A stretch of DNA of 38,509 nucleotides. Origin: Candidatus Methanoplasma sp. (GTDB lineage: Archaea > Thermoplasmatota > Thermoplasmata > Methanomassiliicoccales > Methanomethylophilaceae). The notes below the pieces were generated by a model, which was not told the origin of the DNA, ran no database searches, and saw only the letters and a program-made list of their open reading frames with translations. The stretch lies in the NCBI GenBank assembly GCA_031283015.1, contig JAITCQ010000010.1:1-38509 (forward strand). The letters are read 5' to 3'. Positions 16,170-24,002 of the stretch are shown here, one piece after another; the stretch's first letter is position 1; every line of letters starts with the position of its first letter. The translations under genes were made by a program, and so were the position numbers.

Positions 16170-16633
16170 CGGGAGATGCGACGCGTTCGAAGGCCTTCGT
16201 CGAGAGACTGCTCGACATGCATCCGCAGCCGTTCAAGTCCTTCTTCAGCAGATTCATCACCGAACGCGTCGGCGATACCGGCCTTACCGAAAGCCAGATC
16301 GTCTTCCTTCTGGTGCTCGATACGGACGGCGGGATGTCCCTGAAGGATATGACCGAAAAGATGGGGGTGCACAAATCCCTCACCACCAGGGCCGTCAAGC
16401 ATCTTCTCGACAACGGATTCGTTATCAACACGGCGGAGTCGGGGAAGGAACACTCCGTGGTGCTGACCGCAAAGGGAACAAAAGCAAGAAAGGCTGCCAT
16501 CCGGGCGTTCAGCGATCTTTTCGAGCTGATATTGGAGGATCTTACCGACGAGGAACTGACCGTAATGGAACAGGCAATGTCGAAGATAAGACACAAAATG
16601 GAAGAGCTCTCCTCTAAAGAACAGCTTCCGTGA
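16157..16633 (+). CDS. MarR family transcriptional regulator
   Basis: About 158 residues with a winged-helix core. The recognition-helix region is GGMSLKDMTEKMGVHKSLTTRAVKHL, then the wing FVINTAESGKEHSVVLTAKGTKARK, and a C-terminal dimerisation helix ending in KMEELSSKEQ. MarR proteins are dimeric repressors often responsive to small phenolics or oxidants. ATG 16157 is chosen because it sits inside a palindrome and about 20 nt after an AT-rich promoter; ATG 16163 is possible. It is divergent from the hdrC-hdrB-cooS-like operon and 158 nt upstream of the antiporter, so either could be its target. Confidence 0.9.
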   Translation: MNMGSGDATRSKAFVERLLDMHPQPFKSFFSRFITERVGDTGLTESQIVFLLVLDTDGGMSLKDMTEKMGVHKSLTTRAVKHLLDNGFVINTAESGKEHSVVLTAKGTKARKAAIRAFSDLFELILEDLTDEELTVMEQAMSKIRHKMEELSSKEQLP

Positions 16634-16791
16634 CGGCCGACGAATAAGCCGCGGAGAGGCCGTATCATCGGCCATCCCCACTTTTTAAGAATGATGAACG
16701 CTTATCCGCACCGGATACTGTCTGACAACAGATTGCGGTATGGACTCTGGGTCCGATTGCTTGAAGTTAGCGGGGGACAGGAGATGCAAAA

Positions 16792-18117
16792 ATGGAAGCG
16801 ATCGGATACATCATTATTCAGATATTCATCCTGCTGCTGGCCGCAAAGCTCCTCGGAAGCATATTCGAGCGGCTGAAGATGCCTTCTCTGATCGGGGAGA
16901 TACTCGCGGGAGTGATCTTCATCAACCTCGTCCTGTTCTTCCCAGACGCCGGCGGCCTATTGCACTTCGATCCCAACGAGTTCATGCACGACGAAAGCCA
17001 CTTCCTGCACGTGATGGGCGAACTCGGAGTGATATTCTTGCTGTTCATGGTGGGTCTAGAGACAAAGTTCAGCGACCTCATGAAGGTCGGCAAGACCGCT
17101 CTGTACGTAGCTTTGCTGGGCATAGCTATGCCTCTGCTGGGGGGTTTCGCGCTCATGCTGGCGTACGACCCGAACAACGTGAATCTTGCTTTGCTCGTGG
17201 GTACGGCGATGTTCGCGATGAGCACCGGGATAGCGATCGAGGTGCTCAGAGGCCTCAACGCGATGAGCAGCAGAGAAGCGAAGATAATCATCGGCGCGGC
17301 GGTCATAGACGACATACTTTGTCTGTCGCTGCTTGCGATGATCAGCGGGATCGTCGCGCCGGGGACCGACATGACGTCGATAGCGGTCAACACGATCATC
17401 GTCGTCGTGTTCCTGGTCTTCGCGTTCGGACTGATCTCCCGCATAAGGAAGATGGCGGACCGCAGGAAGCACAGGATGATAGAGAGATACAAGCACGCCG
17501 ACCTGCACGGGGAGATAGCCATAGGCAGCAGCGTCTCGGAGTTCCACGAGATAAGGTCGCATCCCTCGGAGTTAAGCGTGCTCGGGCTGGCCGTCCTTGT
17601 CTGTCTGGGAATGGCCGCCTTGTCGACCACCGTCGGCCTGGCCGGAATAATAGGCGCGTTCCTGGCGGGAATGCTGTTCGCCGAGTTCAAAGATACTGTT
17701 CCTTGCGAAGAGAACTTCAATACAGTGACGTCGTTCATGCTTCCGTTCTTCTTCATATATGTGGGAATGATGGTCAAGTTCGACGCCTTCGAACTGGGGC
17801 TGCTGCCTCTGCTCGTTGCTCTGATCGCAGTCGCCGTGTTCACGAAGTTCATAAGCGGGTACCTGGGCGCAAGGAAAGGGAAGTTGTCGAAGGACTCCTC
17901 GACGCTCATCGGAGTGAGCATGATACCCAGGGGGGAGGTGGGGATAATCGTCGCCAGTATCGGCCTTACGCTGGGGGTGTTCTCAGACCAGATGTTCACC
18001 TCCATCATACTGATGACGCTTGCAACGACCATGATAGCGCCTCCGCTCATATCCTGGGCGTACAAACGCATGTACAAGCATACGCACGAGGACCATTCAG
18101 CATCCCCGCATAAGTGA
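16792..18117 (+). CDS. CPA2-type monovalent cation:proton antiporter
   Basis: A 441-residue membrane protein with about 12-13 hydrophobic segments. The N-terminal KLLGSIFERLKMPSLIGEI and the following GVIF are typical of the Na+/H+ exchanger domain of CPA2 proteins (KefB/NapA branch). The double aspartate in VIDDILCLSL marks the transport site of electrogenic exchangers. There is no C-terminal TrkA-N nucleotide-binding domain, so it resembles stand-alone NapA/NhaS-like proteins. AGGAG (16779-16783) sits 8 nt before ATG 16792. It probably exports Na+ or K+ for pH and salt balance. Confidence 0.9.
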   Translation: MEAIGYIIIQIFILLLAAKLLGSIFERLKMPSLIGEILAGVIFINLVLFFPDAGGLLHFDPNEFMHDESHFLHVMGELGVIFLLFMVGLETKFSDLMKVGKTALYVALLGIAMPLLGGFALMLAYDPNNVNLALLVGTAMFAMSTGIAIEVLRGLNAMSSREAKIIIGAAVIDDILCLSLLAMISGIVAPGTDMTSIAVNTIIVVVFLVFAFGLISRIRKMADRRKHRMIERYKHADLHGEIAIGSSVSEFHEIRSHPSELSVLGLAVLVCLGMAALSTTVGLAGIIGAFLAGMLFAEFKDTVPCEENFNTVTSFMLPFFFIYVGMMVKFDAFELGLLPLLVALIAVAVFTKFISGYLGARKGKLSKDSSTLIGVSMIPRGEVGIIVASIGLTLGVFSDQMFTSIILMTLATTMIAPPLISWAYKRMYKHTHEDHSASPHK

Positions 18118-18175
18118 TCCAAAAATAATCAGGCGGGGGACCCTGCCGCAAACTATCTTCTCTCTCTTTATGAAA

Positions 18176-18189
18176 GGCGCGTACGCGCC
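18176..18189. repeat. Perfect 14-bp palindrome
   Basis: GGCGCGTACGCGCC is self-complementary and lies between the convergent antiporter and exporter genes. An imperfect GC-rich stem (about 18131-18148) is just upstream. Together they may form a bidirectional 3-prime end structure; no clear T-run follows. Confidence 0.5.
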
Positions 18190-18229
18190 GGATCCGCGAC
18201 CTGCCCGCGGCGTGCGCGATCGGAACACG

Positions 18230-19210
18230 TCACCCCGAAGTTGCCCTCTTCTCCCTCATCCTCAGGACGGCAGCCGACGTCAGGGAAAGGATCGGCAGTT
18301 CTATCAGCGGACCGACCACCAACACCAGGGCGATCAGCGGAGCCCCGGGGAACGCCGCCACGGCTATCGCCAAAGCAAGAGGGGAGTTCCTTGCCATGGT
18401 TGTGAAGGTAAGCGAAGTTATATCGTCGAAAGCGAACCCGAGTGCTTTTCCGACCGCTCTTGAGATAAAGAAATTGACGATAAAGAATATCCCCAGCGGA
18501 ATGAGCATCTGCACCAGCACCATTGGATCCTCAGTGATCAGGCTGCCGAAGGCGGCGAACATCGCCAAGACCGCCAGGCACAGGAATGCCAACTGCACAT
18601 TGTCCCCGTGCTTTTCCAGTACCGCATCCATCGAATCCTTCCTGCCTTTGGCCTTTATCACGACCTTTATCACATTCGCCGCGACGAACGGTATCACAAG
18701 CACGACGAATATGCTGACCAGTATCGAACCGATCTCGAAGGAGGATCCGGTACCCAGGAACAGGAAGAGATACACAGGGAGCAGCAGAACTTGCAGAACG
18801 AGGTTCAGCGGCAGTATCGACGTGCTCAGAGAGACGTTCCCTTTGGAAAGGCCGGTGAACACCAGATACCAGTCCGTGCAGGGCGTCGCCAGCAGCATCA
18901 GGAACCCTATCGTCATGTCCGCGGAACCGCCGAGGAACGCGTATCCCAGCAAGACCGCAAAAAATGGCGTCCAGACGAAGTTTATCATCACCGATGCGGA
19001 CGAAAAGCGAACATTCCTGAAGGACCGCCCGATCTCCCTTATATCCACTTTCAGAAAGATGACGAAAAGAAGCACCATCAGAAAAGGCTCTATCAGCCGG
19101 GAGGTATTCTCCGATACGAACGCTATCTGCCCGAGGGCGATCCCCGCCAATGCCGCGACGATTATCAGCACTGGTTGCATTTTTGTCAATGTTCCCAAAC
19201 CTGCGTTCAT
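18230..19210 (-). CDS. ACR3/BASS-type exporter (annotated in relatives as arsenic resistance protein)
   Basis: A 326-residue membrane protein with ten predicted helices of the bile acid:sodium symporter superfamily. LLATPCTDWYLVFTGLSKGN matches the ACR3 helix-4 segment with its conserved Cys. The ACR3 helix-9 motif usually contains a functional Glu (NNFELA), but here it reads RNSPLA, so arsenite export is uncertain. It is divergent from the SmtB-like repressor gene, with about 177 nt between starts, so it may be co-controlled and export a metal, a metalloid or an organic anion. It ends with TGA and appears intact. Confidence 0.8.
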   Translation of the reverse strand: MNAGLGTLTKMQPVLIIVAALAGIALGQIAFVSENTSRLIEPFLMVLLFVIFLKVDIREIGRSFRNVRFSSASVMINFVWTPFFAVLLGYAFLGGSADMTIGFLMLLATPCTDWYLVFTGLSKGNVSLSTSILPLNLVLQVLLLPVYLFLFLGTGSSFEIGSILVSIFVVLVIPFVAANVIKVVIKAKGRKDSMDAVLEKHGDNVQLAFLCLAVLAMFAAFGSLITEDPMVLVQMLIPLGIFFIVNFFISRAVGKALGFAFDDITSLTFTTMARNSPLALAIAVAAFPGAPLIALVLVVGPLIELPILSLTSAAVLRMREKRATSG

Positions 19211-19341
19211 CGCGTCACAGCCCGGGGATTGGGATTGCTGGTAAATAAAGTATGCCCGGGATATCGACGGATAAGCATTCCGCGGTGAGACTTTTTGCGG
19301 ATGGTGCGGAGAGGATCCTTATATGGAAAAGATTAGAAACT

Positions 19342-19348
19342 TTTATAT
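19342..19348 (+). promoter_or_regulatory. TATA box for the SmtB-like regulator operon
   Basis: TTTATAT about 40-46 nt upstream of the ATG at 19388. The predicted transcription start, about 25 nt downstream, falls inside the operator at 19358-19389, so bound repressor would block initiation. Confidence 0.55.
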
Positions 19349-19357
19349 CTCAGAACG

Positions 19358-19389
19358 ATATTTGAATAATTGCTCAAATATTCAAATAT
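19358..19389. promoter_or_regulatory. Interleaved ArsR/SmtB-type operators
   Basis: Two overlapping perfect inverted repeats share a left arm. ATATTTGA (19358-19365) pairs with TCAAATAT (19374-19381), and ATATTTGAATA (19358-19368) pairs with TATTCAAATAT (19379-19389). The TGA(N8)TCA core and AT-rich arms fit known SmtB/CadC operators. The right arm overlaps the ATG, and the TATA box is 10 nt upstream. Confidence 0.75.
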
Positions 19390-19750
19390 GGTGATTCCAT
19401 TGACGAACAACAACGACCACCGCAGAGAGGAACACGACAAGATCCTGAAGGATGTCGGCCTCCGCATGCCGGACGAGAACACCGCACACGAGATGTCGGA
19501 ACTATTCAAGGTCCTTTCCGATCCCACCCGTCTGAAGATACTATGGACGATGAAGGACGGGGACATCTGCGTCTGCTGCATATCCGATATCCTTGGCATG
19601 TCGGTGTCGGCGGTGTCGCACCAGCTGAAAACGCTCAGACAGGCGCACCTTGTAAAAACGAGAAGGGACGGCAGGAACATCTACTACTCACTGGACGACC
19701 ATCACGTCAGAACGCTCTTGGATATTACGCTGGAACATATGAGGGAATGA
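19388..19750 (+). CDS. SmtB/CadC-like ArsR-family metal sensor repressor
   Basis: A 120-residue winged-helix repressor. The core LFKVLSDPTRLKILW is ArsR type, and the recognition helix is MSVSAVSHQLKTL. Two metal sites appear present. The cysteine cluster CVCC (61-64) is at the position of the alpha3 thiolate site of CadC/ArsR. The C-terminal Asp104, His106, His117 and Glu120 form the exact DxHx10HxxE alpha5 zinc site of SmtB, even with SmtB numbering. Metal binding would release it from the operator over its own start. ATG 19388 is chosen; TTG 19370 lies inside the operator. It overlaps the HMA gene by 4 nt. Confidence 0.93.
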   Translation: MVIPLTNNNDHRREEHDKILKDVGLRMPDENTAHEMSELFKVLSDPTRLKILWTMKDGDICVCCISDILGMSVSAVSHQLKTLRQAHLVKTRRDGRNIYYSLDDHHVRTLLDITLEHMRE

Positions 19751-19974
19751 AGATGAGAACTGTATACAGATTGGAGAACCTCGGCTGCGCCTCATGCGCG
19801 GCGAAGATGGAGACCGCAATAAGCAAGATAGACGGCGTTGCGTCGGCGAAGATAGTTTTCATGACCCAGCGGCTGACAGTGGAGGCCGATGAGTCGAAAA
19901 TGTCCGAGATCGAGCCGAAGATTGAACTCGCCGTAAAGAAGATCGAATCGGACGTCAAACTGAGAAAGGTGTAA
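19747..19974 (+). CDS. Stand-alone heavy-metal-associated (HMA) domain protein
   Basis: 75 residues forming one ferredoxin-like HMA domain with the metal-binding motif GCASC near residue 13-17, then KIVFMTQRLTVEAD. This domain is usually the N-terminus of P1B ATPases, but here it is a separate gene with an ATGA overlap with the regulator and only 2 nt before the ATPase start. It should act as a soluble metal chaperone or a detached regulatory domain. ATG 19747 is used; ATG 19753 is nearly as good. Confidence 0.9.
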   Translation: MKMRTVYRLENLGCASCAAKMETAISKIDGVASAKIVFMTQRLTVEADESKMSEIEPKIELAVKKIESDVKLRKV

Positions 19975-19976
19975 GA

Positions 19977-21866
19977 TTGTTCGGATCGGTCGCGATCATA
20001 CGGATCGTTGTCTCCGGCATACTGCTGGGAATAGGTATACTTGCGGATATTGATGAGACGGTCAGGCTGATCGTCTTCGCTTCGTCATACGTCGCGGTCG
20101 GATATCCCGTGTTCGTGCGTTTTCTCAAAGCGGTCTACCACAGGCAGCCTTTTGATGAGAATTTCCTGATGACCGTGGCGTCCCTGGGCGCTTTTGCCAT
20201 AGGGGAGGCGCCGGAAGGCGCCGCCATACTGCTTTTCTATCAGGTCGGCATGCTTTTCGAAGATTACGCCGTAGACCGTTCGAGGCGGTCCATCTCATCG
20301 CTGACAGACCTCCTGCCTGAGAGCGTCAATCTTCTGAAGGAGGGGGAGGTGACCGAATCGGAGCCGGAGGATGTGCGTATAGACGACCTCATCCTTATCA
20401 GGCCGGGAGAGAGGATCCCTCTCGACGGGATAGTTGTCGAAGGATCATCAATGGTGGACACCTCGTCCATAACGGGGGAGTCCGTTCCGAGAAGGGTCTC
20501 CGCGGGGGATGCCGTGCTGAGCGGCTGCATCTCCGTCAACGGCGTCCTTACCGTACGCGTAACGTCCGTTTACTCCGATTCGACCGCTTCCCGCATCATC
20601 GGCATGATAGAGGACGCATACGGGGCAAAATCCAGATCGGAGAATTTCGTCACGAAGTTCGCCAGGTACTACACCCCGGCGGTGGTCCTTTCCGCCATCC
20701 TGCTGGCATTTTTGCCCCCGCTGATATTGGGGGATCCGTTCGAAGGATGGATATACAAAGCGCTCACGTTCCTTGTGATCTCCTGCCCCTGTGCATTGGT
20801 CATATCGATACCGCTGGCGTTCTTCGGAGGCATAGGCGGCGCCTCTCGCATGGGGATACTTGTCAAAGGAGGCAATTACTTAGAGGCCCTGGCGGGCGTG
20901 GACACCGTGGCGTTCGATAAAACGGGCACGCTGACGGAGGGGACCTTCAAAGTGGAGAGGATAATCCCGCAGGGGATAGAAGAAAGAGACCTTCTGAGAC
21001 TGGCCGCCCATGCGGAGTTCCATTCCAACCATCCGATCGCAGCGAGCATAAAGAAAGCGTACGGCGGGGAGATAGACGGATCGATCGTCCGCAACGCGGA
21101 AGAGACCGCGGGCGGCGGCGTGGCGGCCGAGGTCGACGGGCACACGGTGTTGGCGGGGAACGAGTCCTTCCTACTGAGGAACGGAGTGGAGTTCGAAAGG
21201 CCCGACGTATTCGGGACGGTGGTGTATGTCAGCGTCGACGGCGGATACAAAGGGTGCTTTATGATATTCGACCGTATAAGAGAGGACTCCAAACGCGCGG
21301 TGGCGATGCTCAAGGATGCCGGAATAAAAGATATCGCCATGCTCACCGGCGACATCGGGGGGGCGGGGGAGTACGTAGCGGGAACGCTCGGCATCGACCT
21401 GGTATATTCCGAACTGCTTCCGTCTGATAAGATCGGGATCGTCGAAAATTTGCTTTCAGAAGGGAGGAGCGTCGCATTCGTGGGGGACGGGATCAACGAC
21501 GCCCCGTCCTTGGCTCGTTCCGATGTCGGGATCGCAATGGGCGCCATGGGATCGGACGCGGCGATCGAGGCCGCAGACATAGTGATAATGGACGACATGC
21601 CGTCGAAGGTGCCGATTGCTATCAAGATAGCAAAGAAGACCAGATCGATCTCGATCGAGAACATCGTGTTCGCGCTCGGCGTCAAAGCGCTGTTCCTGAC
21701 ATTGGGTGCTCTGGGATACATCACGCTGGTGGAGGCCGTGTTCGCGGATGTGGGCGTCGCGGTCATAGCGATACTGAACTCCATACGGACGCTGAGGATA
21801 TCGAGACTGATGTCCGAATTGAAAGTACCAGAGTCTGAATGTGCGTCTGAGATCAAAGAGAAATGA
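19977..21866 (+). CDS. P1B-2 type Zn2+/Cd2+/Pb2+-exporting ATPase
   Basis: A 629-residue membrane pump. CPCALV in the ion channel, phosphorylation site DKTGTLT, HP-type nucleotide motif SNHPIA, and hinge GDGINDAP are all present in order. The last helices keep the Lys of GVKALFL and the Asp of FADVG, the pattern of the Zn/Cd/Pb (ZntA/CadA) subgroup. No N-terminal HMA domain is attached; that domain is the adjacent 75-residue protein. The start is TTG 19977 with GGTG upstream (19967-19970). It is the last gene of the SmtB-like repressor operon and should expel excess zinc, cadmium or lead. Confidence 0.95.
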   Translation: MFGSVAIIRIVVSGILLGIGILADIDETVRLIVFASSYVAVGYPVFVRFLKAVYHRQPFDENFLMTVASLGAFAIGEAPEGAAILLFYQVGMLFEDYAVDRSRRSISSLTDLLPESVNLLKEGEVTESEPEDVRIDDLILIRPGERIPLDGIVVEGSSMVDTSSITGESVPRRVSAGDAVLSGCISVNGVLTVRVTSVYSDSTASRIIGMIEDAYGAKSRSENFVTKFARYYTPAVVLSAILLAFLPPLILGDPFEGWIYKALTFLVISCPCALVISIPLAFFGGIGGASRMGILVKGGNYLEALAGVDTVAFDKTGTLTEGTFKVERIIPQGIEERDLLRLAAHAEFHSNHPIAASIKKAYGGEIDGSIVRNAEETAGGGVAAEVDGHTVLAGNESFLLRNGVEFERPDVFGTVVYVSVDGGYKGCFMIFDRIREDSKRAVAMLKDAGIKDIAMLTGDIGGAGEYVAGTLGIDLVYSELLPSDKIGIVENLLSEGRSVAFVGDGINDAPSLARSDVGIAMGAMGSDAAIEAADIVIMDDMPSKVPIAIKIAKKTRSISIENIVFALGVKALFLTLGALGYITLVEAVFADVGVAVIAILNSIRTLRISRLMSELKVPESECASEIKEK

Positions 21867-22360
21867 CCCCTCCTTCAAACGCTGCGGGACCGATAATTGT
21901 CCTATGAGTGTGGATTTAAGGCAGCAGTTGAATATTCTTTCGGCAGGGATTAACGGTCCCCGGAGGGACCGGATCTGTAAAGTGGATCGGACGTGCATCA
22001 CATATTACGGATCTTTGAGAAAGATCCAAAGGATCAACCCCGCAATCCATAGGCATATGACGACCGGGCCATTGCGCTGTCGGGTTGTTATAAAAACACC
22101 TCTTTGCCCGATGGTCTCGGGTTCGCCGTCTGTCGGAAGACACCGAACCCGGGCTTCTCATCCAACGGCTGCCGCTCTATTCTCACATTTATCGGGGGGG
22201 TCTCCGAATTGGCCGAAAGTGGGAATCCATATTGTTCAAAAAAGGTATTCGGGTATCCGAATACCAACAAAAACGGCAGAATGAGCCCTCCGGACCGCGG
22301 CCGTTCTTCCTGACGGGTACCTGCACAAGAATCAAGTAATCATCCGCGAATTAGGGTACT
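21867..22360. other. Hairpin-rich non-coding stretch
   Basis: About 490 nt without a convincing gene on either strand but with four strong stems. GGTCCC/GGGACC is at 21955-21970. GGATCTTT/AAAGATCC with a 3-nt loop is at 22009-22027. A two-tier stem CGGGTTCG...CGAACCCG is at 22118-22151, with an inner GTCT/AGAC. GGTATTCGG/CCGAATACC with a 4-nt loop is at 22244-22265. A TATA-like TATAAAAA (22090-22097) lies 21 nt before the third stem. The first two may form the 3-prime end of the metal operon; the last two could belong to a small RNA or the aminopeptidase leader. Confidence 0.6.
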
Positions 22361-23773
22361 ATGACCGAAAAAAAGAGCGAGGGGCAGAAATTGGAGGAAA
22401 AGCTTCTGATGAGACCCAAGAACCTCGGGGAGACCGACGGGTCCCTTCTCGACAAAGCCATGGAATTCTGCGAAGAGTACAAAAGGTTCCTTTGCGGCAA
22501 AACGGAAAGGGAGGTACTTGATCATGCCGTCCCTATTCTGAAAAAGAAAGGATATAAAGAGTTCCAGATCGGGAAGAAATACGCTCCGGGGAACAAGTTC
22601 TACATGAATAACAGGGACAAAGCCCTCATCATGGTAACAGTGGGAAAAAGGCCGGTGGCGGACGGCCTGAGGATCGGGGTGAGCCACACCGACAGCCCCA
22701 GGCTCGATCTCAAACCAAACCCGCTCTTCGAGGACACCGACATGGCGTACCTCAAAACGCACTATTACGGCGGAATAAAGAAGTATCAGTGGGCGGCCGT
22801 CCCGCTGTCGCTGCACGGCGTGGTCTCCCTTATCAGCGGGAAGACTGTGAAGGTGGTCATCGGAGAGGATGAGAACGATCCGGTATTCTGCGTGACGGAC
22901 CTGCTTCCGCACCTTGCGATGAACCAGATGAAGAAAACGGCGGCGGAGGTCATCGAGGGGGAACAGCTGAACATACTCGTGGGGTGCTGGCCGTTCAAGG
23001 ACGAGAAGGTGTCCAGCAAAGTGAAGCTGAACATAATGAACATCCTCTTCAAGAAATACGGCATAACCGAGAAGGATTTCCTCACTGCGGAGCTCTGCGC
23101 CGTACCCGCGTTCAAACCGATCGACGTTGGCCTCGACCGATCGATGGTTGGGGCGTACGGTCAGGACGACAGCGCGTGCGCGTTCGCCGGCTTCATGGCG
23201 GAGCTCGACTGCAAAGACCCGGAGTTCACCACCGTCACCATCTTCGCCGACAAGGAGGAAACGGGCTCGGACGGGAACACCGGCATGAGGTCGTTCTTCT
23301 TCAGGGATTTCTTGGAGGACTTCGTATCCGCCTACGGGCTTCAGGCGCGCCATGTGCTGAAGAGATCGGTATGTTTATCGTGCGACGTCAACGCCGCCGT
23401 GGACCCCGCCTTCGGAGATGTGTTCGAAAGGAACAACTGCTCCTTCCTGAACCGCGGGCCGGTTGTATCCAAATACACCGGCAGCAGGGGGAAGTATTCG
23501 ACCAACGATGCCTCGGCGGAGACAATGGGCTTCCTCAGGAGGATCCTGGACGAGGCGGAGGTCCCGTGGCAGGTCGGAGAGCTGGGGAAGGTGGACATCG
23601 GAGGCGGCGGCACCATCGCGGCTGACATATCCGTTCATAACTTGGACACTGTGGATATCGGGGTTCCGGTGCTGTCAATGCACTCGCCGTTCGAGATCAC
23701 CTCAAAGACCGACGTGTACCTTCTGTACAGAGCGGTGTTGGCATTCTACAGCAGCAAACTTGAGAAGGAATGA
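22361..23773 (+). CDS. M18 family zinc aminopeptidase
   Basis: 470 residues, the usual M18 length. The metal and catalytic residues are recognisable: GVSHTDSPR (first His-x-Asp), QDDSACAFAG (bridging Asp), DKEETGSDGN (catalytic Glu pair), SCDVNAAVDP and the C-terminal SMHSPFEITSKTD His. The enzyme removes N-terminal residues, often acidic ones, from cytoplasmic peptides as a large homo-oligomer. No signal peptide is seen. It is preceded by the hairpin-rich region and is not in an obvious operon; no clear ribosome binding site precedes ATG 22361. Confidence 0.94.
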   Translation: MTEKKSEGQKLEEKLLMRPKNLGETDGSLLDKAMEFCEEYKRFLCGKTEREVLDHAVPILKKKGYKEFQIGKKYAPGNKFYMNNRDKALIMVTVGKRPVADGLRIGVSHTDSPRLDLKPNPLFEDTDMAYLKTHYYGGIKKYQWAAVPLSLHGVVSLISGKTVKVVIGEDENDPVFCVTDLLPHLAMNQMKKTAAEVIEGEQLNILVGCWPFKDEKVSSKVKLNIMNILFKKYGITEKDFLTAELCAVPAFKPIDVGLDRSMVGAYGQDDSACAFAGFMAELDCKDPEFTTVTIFADKEETGSDGNTGMRSFFFRDFLEDFVSAYGLQARHVLKRSVCLSCDVNAAVDPAFGDVFERNNCSFLNRGPVVSKYTGSRGKYSTNDASAETMGFLRRILDEAEVPWQVGELGKVDIGGGGTIAADISVHNLDTVDIGVPVLSMHSPFEITSKTDVYLLYRAVLAFYSSKLEKE

Positions 23774-24002
23774 GCTTCGGCCCGTTCCTCTTCTTTTGCC
23801 CCAGGTCCGAGGTCCGTTCCCGGAATGGGGCAGAACCCTCCCCCCCATATTCCATTAAAAGTCCTAAAAACTTTTTTCGGAAATTTTGGGATAATTTGAG
23901 CACCGCCGCCCGCGGGGGCGTGCGTTCCCCAGCCTGCGCCGATTGGTTTATATTTTTAGCATCTACATACATCTATATAGATTAAAGAGAGGGGAGAATA
24001 TT
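23774..24002 (+). other. Intergenic region with 17-bp repeat and adhesin promoter
   Basis: It contains the second copy of the 17-bp repeat (23846-23862), AT-rich sequence, a TATA box TTTATAT (23947-23953) and a GGGGAG ribosome binding site (23991-23996) for the adhesin. No gene is visible. Confidence 0.6.
23846..23862. repeat. 17-bp direct repeat, copy 2
   Basis: CATATTCCATTAAAAGT, identical to 12480-12496, about 100 nt upstream of the adhesin TATA box. Confidence 0.6.

Noticed and set aside
16740..18113. A 457-residue frame overlapping the antiporter in another frame
   Set aside because: It is very rich in Arg, Asp and His, has no start signal, and the overlapping frame encodes a clear membrane antiporter.
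22118..22151. A tRNA T-arm-like CGGGTTCG signature
   Set aside because: It forms its own two-tier hairpin and no acceptor, D-arm or anticodon arm can be drawn around it.
22340..23353. A 337-residue minus-strand frame over the aminopeptidase
   Set aside because: Composition and lack of motifs mark it as a shadow of the M18 gene.
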